From Ornithinibacillus sp047228935 (GTDB lineage Bacteria; Bacillota; Bacilli; Bacillales; Amphibacillaceae), in the NCBI RefSeq assembly GCF_047228935.1, contig NZ_JBFEGG010000004.1, forward strand, positions 62,001 to 126,000: DNA of 64,000 nt, in the 5' to 3' direction. Within the stretch, counting starts at the first letter, position 1, and every line of letters starts with the position of its first letter. Below the pieces are notes generated by a model. The model saw only the letters and a program-made list of their open reading frames with translations. It had not been told where the DNA came from and searched no databases. Shown piece after piece: positions 58,648 through 64,000 of the stretch. A program made the translations under genes and the position numbers.

Positions 58648-59508
58648 ATGAGAAGTGAGAAAGAAATGATGAATCTTTTCCTTGAGTTTGCTAGAAATGA
58701 TGATCGAATTCGCTTCGTAACACTAGAAGGCTCACGTACAAATAAAAACATTCCCCATGACACTTTTCAAGATTATGATATTTCCTATTTTGTAACAGAT
58801 ATGGATTCTTTTAAAGAGAATGATCGATGGTTAGACCGATTTGGAGAGCGCTTAATCATGCAAAAACCAGAAGCTATGGAGTTATTTCCGCCAGAGCTTG
58901 GGAATTGGTTTTCTTATCTCATGATATTGGCAGATGGGAATAAAGTAGATTTAACATTAATTCCAGTTAATGAAGTGGCAGAATACTTTTCCTCTAGTGA
59001 TGGTTTAGTAGAAGTACTTCTTGATAAAGATAGCCTTATTAAACATAAGGTAATCCCGAATGATAGAAAGTATTGGATAAAAAAGCCTACAGCAAGGGAA
59101 TTTGATGATTGCTGCAATGAATTTTGGTTTGTATCCACATATGTTGTGAAGGGGCTTGCCAGGAGAGAAATCTTATATGCCATCGATCACTTGAGTGAGA
59201 TTGCTAGACCGAATTTATTACGAATGATGTCTTGGCACATTGGGTTAGAAGGAGGATTTAATTTCAGTTTGGGGAAAAATTATAAATTTATTAACCACTA
59301 TTTGCCAAAGACTGATTGGGAGACATTACTTACAACCTATACTCAAGATAGCTACGAAAACATGTGGCGGGCTTTATTTGCTTGCCAGGAACTATTTAGA
59401 AAGTACTCTAAGTCTGTTGCTAAAAGCTTAGCATATGATTACCCGGGTTATGATGAAGCGATAACACAGTATACGAAAAGGATTTATCTTGAAGTCGATT
59501 TAATGTAG
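58648..59508 (+). CDS. aadK: Aminoglycoside 6-adenylyltransferase, AadK-like
   Basis: Inactivates streptomycin by adenylylation at the 6 position, 286 residues (AadK of B. subtilis is about 284). Nucleotidyltransferase motifs: TLEGSRTN near residues 25-32 and the catalytic acid pair in DYDISYFV near 43-50; further VDLTLIP near 102. C-terminal helical domain with DHLSEIARPNLLRMMSWHIG. ATG after GGGAGG. Single gene with no mobile-element signature nearby, so it looks like an intrinsic gene. Confidence 0.92.
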   Translation: MRSEKEMMNLFLEFARNDDRIRFVTLEGSRTNKNIPHDTFQDYDISYFVTDMDSFKENDRWLDRFGERLIMQKPEAMELFPPELGNWFSYLMILADGNKVDLTLIPVNEVAEYFSSSDGLVEVLLDKDSLIKHKVIPNDRKYWIKKPTAREFDDCCNEFWFVSTYVVKGLARREILYAIDHLSEIARPNLLRMMSWHIGLEGGFNFSLGKNYKFINHYLPKTDWETLLTTYTQDSYENMWRALFACQELFRKYSKSVAKSLAYDYPGYDEAITQYTKRIYLEVDLM

Positions 59509-59529
59509 ATTTTTTTGTTTAAAAAGTCA

Positions 59530-59558
59530 TTGACAAAAGAAGGAAAAGGGAGTAATTT
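59530..59558 (+). promoter_or_regulatory. Promoter of the c-di-AMP riboswitch transcript
   Basis: TTGACA (59530-59535), 17 nt, TAATTT (59553-59558), about 30 nt before the aptamer. Confidence 0.6.
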
Positions 59559-59590
59559 GTGGGTAGATAGTAAAAATTATATTTCCGAAC

Positions 59591-59744
59591 ACCTTTTATT
59601 CGCTGAATCTTTATAGAGCGGGGGAACCAATAATGATAGTTAATCTATCTAGGGGTGAATCTTACTTTGTAAGAGGGGATACTCTCAGTCCCTAATCCGA
59701 CAGCTAACCTCGTAAGCGTTACAAGTATTATTCGAGAGAAAGGT
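59591..59744 (+). ncRNA. Cyclic di-AMP riboswitch (ydaO/yuaA type)
   Basis: Conserved segments in order: GAGCGGGGGAACCAA (from 59617), AGGGGTGAATC (from 59651), GGGGATACTCTCAGTCCC, AATCCGACAGCTAACC (from 59695), TCGTAAGCGTT, and GAGAGAAAGGT at the 3' end. P1 can form from ACCTTT (59591-59596) and AAAGGT (59739-59744). The 3' P1 strand overlaps an antiterminator (59742-59764), and a terminator follows, so c-di-AMP should switch expression off. The next gene is a TetR regulator, not one of the usual potassium/osmolyte targets. Confidence 0.9.
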
Positions 59745-59758
59745 CTAAGGGTTACCTT

Positions 59759-59789
59759 AAGACCATTCTAATTCGTGATGGTCTTTTTT
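59759..59789 (+). terminator. Terminator of the c-di-AMP riboswitch
   Basis: AAGACCAT / ATGGTCTT (59759-59766, 59778-59785) with T-run. It excludes the alternative hairpin GGTCTAAGG-GTTA-CCTTAAGACC (59742-59764). Between it and the TetR gene (59790-59954) I see only a three-codon frame (ATG GAG AAG TAA at 59854) with a strong GGGAGGG site. Confidence 0.88.
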
Positions 59790-59954
59790 CATGCTTTGTA
59801 CAGCGAATTATTGCTTGTGTTGGGGAATTTTGGGAGGGAACATATGGAGAAGTAATAAGTTTCATAGGGTTGTAGATAGCCCGCCCATCCTTTCCTCATG
59901 ATTACGAATGACCACATTGGTCATTTTGTTCAAAATAGAAAGGGGGGAATCATC

Positions 59955-60566
59955 TTGAATTCTTTATTTCATAATTTAGATTCAGTAAAACAACAGCGTA
60001 TAATAAACGCTGCGTTTGAAGAATTTATGCAGAGTGGCTATGCGAAAGCATCCACAAATGAAATTGTAAAAAAGGCACAAATATCAAAAGGTTCACTGTT
60101 TAACTATTTTACTAGCAAGAAAGATTTATATGTTTATTTAATCGAACACAGTGTTCAAATTATCGAGAAAATATATGAACACATTGATTTGAATGAAAGA
60201 GATATTTTTCGAAGGCTTGAGAAAATAGGCTTGTATAAGTTACATCTCCAAAAGAGATACCCTAAAATATTTGATTTTCTAATTTCTTTAAAACTTGAGG
60301 AATCAGAGGAAGTAAGGAAGGAAATTAGCAATCGAATTGATACTATTCAGGAACAAGGTGTTTCCAAAATCTATGAGAATATAGATTACTCTATGTTTCG
60401 TGAAGATATTGATATTCAAAAAGCGATAGAAATTATGAATTGGACGATGTTTGGCTTTGGAGAGAAGGCAATTAGTCAATTAGATACGTTTGAGTTAGTT
60501 GGAGAGGAATATCTGAAAGAATGGGAAAGTTATTCTAACATATTAAAGTCTAGTTTTTACAAATAA
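59955..60566 (+). CDS. TetR/AcrR-family regulator
   Basis: 203 residues. N-terminal helix-turn-helix QRIINAAFEEFMQSGYAKASTNEIVKKAQISKGSLFNYF (about 12-52, given in part), then a helical ligand-binding domain. TTG 59955 chosen because AAAGGGGGG is 7 nt upstream; the frame is open to 59898 but that part is not TetR-like. It directly precedes an ABC ATPase/permease pair (12 bp) and presumably controls it. The operon lies behind a c-di-AMP riboswitch. Confidence 0.88.
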   Translation: MNSLFHNLDSVKQQRIINAAFEEFMQSGYAKASTNEIVKKAQISKGSLFNYFTSKKDLYVYLIEHSVQIIEKIYEHIDLNERDIFRRLEKIGLYKLHLQKRYPKIFDFLISLKLEESEEVRKEISNRIDTIQEQGVSKIYENIDYSMFREDIDIQKAIEIMNWTMFGFGEKAISQLDTFELVGEEYLKEWESYSNILKSSFYK

Positions 60567-60578
60567 GGAGGATGAAAC

Positions 60579-61496
60579 ATGAGTGTTCTTGAAGTTAAAG
60601 ATTTAACAAAGCGATTTGGAAAGTTTACGGCTTTAGACGGTGTTGACTTTGAGGTTGGAAGTGGTGAAGTGTTTGGATTTATTGGTCCTAACGGTGCTGG
60701 TAAATCTACGACGATACGTGTATTACTTGGTATTTTAAAGGCTACTGAGGGGGAAGTGAAATTATTCGGTAAAGATGCTTGGCAAGATGCTGTAGAAATT
60801 CATAAACGAGTTGCATATGTGCCAGGGGACGTCAATTTATGGCCAAATCTAACTGGTGGGGAAGTAATTGACTTATTCGTTAAACTAAGAGGAACGAATA
60901 ATAAAAGCAGAAGAGAAGAGTTAATTAAGAAATTTAATTTAGATCCTACTAAGAAATGTCGTACCTATTCGAAGGGGAACCGCCAAAAGGTAGCACTTAT
61001 AGCAGCATTTTCATCAGATGCTGATTTGTATATTCTAGATGAGCCAACTTCAGGACTAGATCCCCTAATGGAGCAAGTATTTCAGGAATGTGTGATGGAT
61101 GTTAAACGTAGAGGGAAAAGTGTCCTATTATCTAGTCATATTCTATCTGAAGTAGAAAAATTATGTGATAGAGTTGGCATCATTCGTCAAGGGCAAATCA
61201 TTGAAACGGGAACGCTAAATGAGCTACGTCATTTAACCCGTACTCATATTCTCGTGGAAACGAAGGAAAAGATAGAAGCTTTGCAGGAATTACAAGGGGT
61301 GCATGAAATAGAAGAAAAGGATCAAGGTTTGACATTCCAGGTGGATACAGAAGAGCTGGATAAAGTAATTAGACATATTAGCCAGTTCGGAATAGTAAAG
61401 TTGGAAAGCGCACCGCCAACGCTTGAGGATCTATTTATGCGTCATTATGAAAGTAAAGATAAAACGGAAGGGAACGAAGCGGGAGGTGTCCTTTAA
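60579..61496 (+). CDS. ABC transporter ATPase (drug/exporter type)
   Basis: 305 residues. Walker A GPNGAGKSTTIR near 35-46, signature YSKGNRQKVALIAAF (SKGNRQK, the variant found in polyketide-type exporters), Walker B LYILDEPTSGLDPLME, and a C-terminal DUF4162-like domain (about 220-300). ATG after AAGGAGG, 12 bp after the TetR gene. Partner of the next gene, whose ATG overlaps this stop codon. Confidence 0.92.
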   Translation: MSVLEVKDLTKRFGKFTALDGVDFEVGSGEVFGFIGPNGAGKSTTIRVLLGILKATEGEVKLFGKDAWQDAVEIHKRVAYVPGDVNLWPNLTGGEVIDLFVKLRGTNNKSRREELIKKFNLDPTKKCRTYSKGNRQKVALIAAFSSDADLYILDEPTSGLDPLMEQVFQECVMDVKRRGKSVLLSSHILSEVEKLCDRVGIIRQGQIIETGTLNELRHLTRTHILVETKEKIEALQELQGVHEIEEKDQGLTFQVDTEELDKVIRHISQFGIVKLESAPPTLEDLFMRHYESKDKTEGNEAGGVL

Positions 61497-63097
61497 TGGG
61501 CGATAGTATTTTTTCTAACACAGGCAAATTATCACGATTCATTCTCCGTCTTGATAGAATAAGAGCACCATTATGGATTATTGGATTAGCGCTATTCTCA
61601 CTAATCGTACCACCTGCCTATGATAGTTTATATCCAACTCAAGAGGATAGAGACACGATGGTCGAAACAATGGCTAATCCTGCAATGACAGCTATGATGG
61701 GTACTGGTGATCTGGAAAATTATACAATTGGTGCAATGACAGCCCATCAAATGCTAGTCATGACGGCGGTGCTCGCTGGTTTAATGGCAATTTTACTCGT
61801 TACGAAACATACAAGAGCAGATGAGGAAGATGGTCGGATAGAAATGATCCGTTCCTTACCAGTTGGGCGTCTTTCTTACTTAAATGCTACATTACTCGTA
61901 ACGAGCGGAACATTTATTACCTTAGCATTAGTAACAGGCTTTGGATTATATGGACTCGGTATCGAAAGTCTCGATTTAGAAGGCTCGTTATTATATGGAG
62001 CTGTATTAGGTGGGACTGGATTAGTGTTTACAGGTATAACGGCAATTTTTGCTCAAATCTCAGAAAGCTCACGAGGAACGATTGGATGGTCCATTGCCAT
62101 TCTGCTGTTTGCGTATCTGTTTCGTGCGGTTACGGATATAAGTAATGAGGCATTATCGTGGCTATCACCAATAGGATGGGCGTCAAAAGCTGAAGTTTAT
62201 TCATCTAATAATTGGGGTCCGATTGTTTTAATGGTAGGCGTTTCTATTATTTTTTTCATTATAGCAAACTACTTAAATAGCATTCGTGATTTAGAGCAAG
62301 GCTTTATTGCTGCTAAACCAGGGCGTAGTTTTGCATCGCGTTTCTTACAAAGTCCAATTGGCTTGGCGTTTCGCTTACAACGTACCGGATTTATTTCTTG
62401 GGCGATTGGTATGTTTGTGCTAGGGGTGTCTTATGGATCGATATTTGGTGATTTGGAATCGTTTTTTGAAGGAAATGAAATGTATATGCAAATGCTACAA
62501 CTATCTGAAGGTTCTTCTATAGCAGAACAATTCATTCCAACGTTAATGATCGTGATTTCGTTAATTGCAACAGTACCAGCTGTAATGGCTATGAATAAGC
62601 TTCGTGGTGAAGAGAAGAAAAACCGTTTAGACCATTTACTAGGAAGGGCTGTATCACGGTATAAGCTTATTGGTTCATACGTTGTGATAGCTATTGTAAA
62701 TGGCTTTGTGATGATTTCGTTAAGTGCAATTGGTCTATGGTCAGCAGCAACTTCTGTAATGGAAGAAGGGTTTGATTTTGGTATGATCTATGGTGCAGCT
62801 ATAGTATTTTACCCAGCAATGCTTGTTATGATTGGAATTGTGGCATTACTTAATGGCCTTTTACCAAGATTAACCTACTTAATTTGGATATATTTTATTT
62901 ATTCCTTTTTCGTCCTATATTTAGGGAACTTAATGCAATTCCCAGAATGGGTAGGAAAGCTATCTCCATTTGGTTATGTTCCAAAAGTTCCAATAGAGGA
63001 TGCAACATTTATGCCGATGTTCTTATTAACGGTATTGGCTATAGTGTTAATGGCTATTAGTTTTGTTTGCTTTAGACGGCGGGATATTGAGAATTAA
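61496..63097 (+). CDS. ABC transporter permease, polyketide-antibiotic-exporter type
   Basis: 533 residues with about 12 hydrophobic helices in two similar halves (first half to about 260; second starts near FLQSPIGLAFRLQRTGFISWAIGMF). The repeated EEDGRIEMIRSLPVGRLSYL / EEKKNRLDHLLGRAVSRYKLIGSY elements, one in each half, are typical of this export-permease family. ATG overlaps the ATPase stop (TAATG). Likely exports a hydrophobic drug, peptide or lipid; substrate unknown. Confidence 0.9.
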   Translation: MGDSIFSNTGKLSRFILRLDRIRAPLWIIGLALFSLIVPPAYDSLYPTQEDRDTMVETMANPAMTAMMGTGDLENYTIGAMTAHQMLVMTAVLAGLMAILLVTKHTRADEEDGRIEMIRSLPVGRLSYLNATLLVTSGTFITLALVTGFGLYGLGIESLDLEGSLLYGAVLGGTGLVFTGITAIFAQISESSRGTIGWSIAILLFAYLFRAVTDISNEALSWLSPIGWASKAEVYSSNNWGPIVLMVGVSIIFFIIANYLNSIRDLEQGFIAAKPGRSFASRFLQSPIGLAFRLQRTGFISWAIGMFVLGVSYGSIFGDLESFFEGNEMYMQMLQLSEGSSIAEQFIPTLMIVISLIATVPAVMAMNKLRGEEKKNRLDHLLGRAVSRYKLIGSYVVIAIVNGFVMISLSAIGLWSAATSVMEEGFDFGMIYGAAIVFYPAMLVMIGIVALLNGLLPRLTYLIWIYFIYSFFVLYLGNLMQFPEWVGKLSPFGYVPKVPIEDATFMPMFLLTVLAIVLMAISFVCFRRRDIEN

Positions 63098-63122
63098 CAT
63101 CGATTAACACATTTATCAAACT

Positions 63123-63160
63123 GAAGGTTTCCGTTAATTTACGGAGGCCTTCTTTTTTTT
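63123..63160 (+). terminator. Terminator after the TetR-ABC operon
   Basis: 12-bp stem GAAGGTTTCCGT / ACGGAGGCCTTC (63123-63134, 63141-63152; two G-T pairs) with a long T-run. Confidence 0.9.
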
Positions 63161-63183
63161 CTGAATTTTTTTATCAAAAAGAG

Positions 63184-63232
63184 TTTACAAATACACCTTA
63201 ATATTGTATAGTTGGTTACACGAGTATCCAAC
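63184..63232 (+). promoter_or_regulatory. Promoter and probable operator of the GntR-ABC operon
   Basis: TTTACA (63184-63189), 17 nt, TATAGT (63207-63212). An inverted repeat GTTGGTTAC-ACGA-GTATCCAAC (63211-63232, one mismatch) covers the transcription start, a typical place for autorepression by a YtrA-type GntR protein. Confidence 0.7.
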
Positions 63233-63287
63233 CAACCAATTAATTATTCAACATGAGCAATAGAGAGAATAGAAAGGAGTGCTCTTT

Positions 63288-63656
63288 TTGAAACCAATAT
63301 TAGATGAGTCATTGCCAATCTTTCAACAAATTGCCCAAATTATAAGCAATGACATTGTGGAGGGACAGCTAAAGGAAGAAGAAAAGGTTCCATCGGAAAA
63401 TGAGCTATCCAATTTTTATAATATTAATAGAGCAACAGTAAGAAAAGGACTACAGTCTTTAGTGGATGAAGAAATCATTTACAAAAAACGAGGAATAGGA
63501 ATGTTTGTTAGGGAAGGGGCTAAAGAGAAATTGTTAAACGAAAGAAAAAAACAGTATAGGAAGGAATATATTTTACCACTATTAGCAGAAGCAAAACGAT
63601 TGGGAATGAGTGTGGATGCGGTATTGATGCTTATCAAAGAGGAGGATAAGGAATGA
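63288..63656 (+). CDS. GntR-family regulator, YtrA subfamily
   Basis: 122 residues: a GntR winged helix (PIFQQIAQIISNDIVEGQLKEEEKVPSENELSNFYNINRATVRKGLQSL, in part, residues 10-60) with only a short dimerisation tail, the YtrA plan. TTG 63288 is preferred because AAAGGAG is 8-9 nt upstream; GTG 63279 overlaps it. The stop overlaps the ATG of the following ABC ATPase (ATGA), typical of ytr-type operons induced by cell-wall antibiotics. Confidence 0.88.
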   Translation: MKPILDESLPIFQQIAQIISNDIVEGQLKEEEKVPSENELSNFYNINRATVRKGLQSLVDEEIIYKKRGIGMFVREGAKEKLLNERKKQYRKEYILPLLAEAKRLGMSVDAVLMLIKEEDKE

Positions 63657-64000
63657 TACGAGTAGAGAATGTAACGTATGGTTACGGTGAAGGGATGGTA
63701 CTTGAGGATATCTCTTTCAAAGAACAGGAACATGGTATTACAGCAATATGGGGGAGAAATGGTGCTGGAAAAACGACTTTAATGAAACTGCTAGCTGGCC
63801 ATGAGAAGCCAAGCAAAGGAAATATCGAGATCATGGGAAACAATCCTTATAATCGTGCTGATGTTGTCAGGCATATATGTTATATGCAAGAAGATCATCC
63901 GTTTAGTTCTATCTGGACAATTAAGGATGCACTCAGATTTGCAAGGTACTATTTTTCCAATTGGGATGATGATTTGGCAAGAAGGCTTATGAAGGTCTTT
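63653..64000 (+). CDS. ABC transporter ATPase, YtrB-like (3' end cut by window)
   Basis: The first 116 residues are visible: MIRVENVTYGYGEGMVLEDISF, Walker A GRNGAGKTTLMKLLAGH, and Q-loop CYMQEDHPF. ATG overlaps the GntR stop by 4 bp after GAGGATAAGGA. A permease is expected just beyond the window. Together with the YtrA-like repressor it is likely a cell-envelope-stress transporter; substrate unknown. Confidence 0.88.
   Translation, partial: MIRVENVTYGYGEGMVLEDISFKEQEHGITAIWGRNGAGKTTLMKLLAGHEKPSKGNIEIMGNNPYNRADVVRHICYMQEDHPFSSIWTIKDALRFARYYFSNWDDDLARRLMKVF

Noticed and set aside
63801..63992. 63-codon plus-strand frame near the window end
   Set aside because: Wrong frame within the YtrB-like ATPase that starts at 63653 and has a clear Walker A motif.
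1..64000. tRNA or rRNA genes, transposases, integrases, prophage genes
   Set aside because: I found no convincing example when reading both strands, but I could not run a covariance-model search.

Overview
The window is a 64-kb chromosomal segment from an AT-rich, low-GC Gram-positive bacterium of the family Bacillaceae; I cannot fix the genus. The evidence is the gene order yebE-like, purEKBCSQLFMNHD, yerA-yerB-yerC, pcrB-pcrA-ligA-camS, opuE/putP, gatCAB, dgkB, rlmCD, which is the Bacillus subtilis pur-yer order with small changes. A CotP-like small heat-shock protein points to spore formation, and strong Shine-Dalgarno sites, TTG/GTG starts and U-tailed terminator hairpins are typical of the group.

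Layout. 1-5.3 kb: the end of a Liv-type ABC importer (ATPase, two permeases) in one operon with a ketosynthase-III-like enzyme, an alpha/beta hydrolase and a short-chain dehydrogenase, followed by an acyl-CoA synthetase (5.5-7.0 kb). 7.0-9.2 kb: a divergent MerR regulator and MFS drug exporter around a textbook MerR operator. 9.3-10.5 kb: Hsp20 protein and a DUF2179 membrane protein. 10.5-23.8 kb: the complete twelve-gene purine operon under PurR boxes, a sigma-A promoter and a guanine riboswitch with a visible antiterminator/terminator; an eight-unit 41-bp tandem repeat lies between purN and purH. 23.8-35.2 kb: purine-linked yerABC, an rRNA methyltransferase, pcrB-pcrA-ligA-camS. 35.3-40.5 kb: proline use genes (pruA, opuE/putP) interrupted by an NprR-like peptide-sensing regulator with its own pheromone-precursor gene; a 33-codon membrane peptide gene directly precedes the transporter. 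40.6-48.7 kb: gatCAB, a chemoreceptor with a sigma-D promoter, dgkB, rlmCD. 48.7-53.4 kb: accessory island with small membrane and secreted proteins, bracketed by direct repeats. 53.4-56.6 kb: tRNA-dihydrouridine synthase and an Msr-like ABC-F protein behind a long attenuator leader with two tiny leader peptides. 56.6-58.6 kb: probable metal (copper) handling genes. 58.6-64 kb: aminoglycoside adenylyltransferase, a cyclic-di-AMP riboswitch upstream of a TetR-ABC exporter operon, and a GntR-ABC operon that runs off the window.

The most interesting signals: (1) the NprR-like regulator/peptide pair, and a 14-bp box (AACTTTCCCAATAT) found exactly 19 nt before the -10 hexamer of both the regulator gene and a remote operon for two exported proteins, suggesting a small quorum-sensing regulon; (2) two intergenic elements with a conserved GC-rich core and completely different but perfectly self-complementary 15-bp outer stems; (3) a c-di-AMP riboswitch placed before a TetR/drug-type ABC operon; (4) the multi-terminator, two-leader-peptide control region of the ABC-F gene; (5) a DeoR-type regulator joined to a Cys-rich metal-site domain, next to a His-rich YtkA-like lipoprotein and an HMA protein; (6) a 33-residue membrane peptide gene coupled to the sodium/proline symporter.
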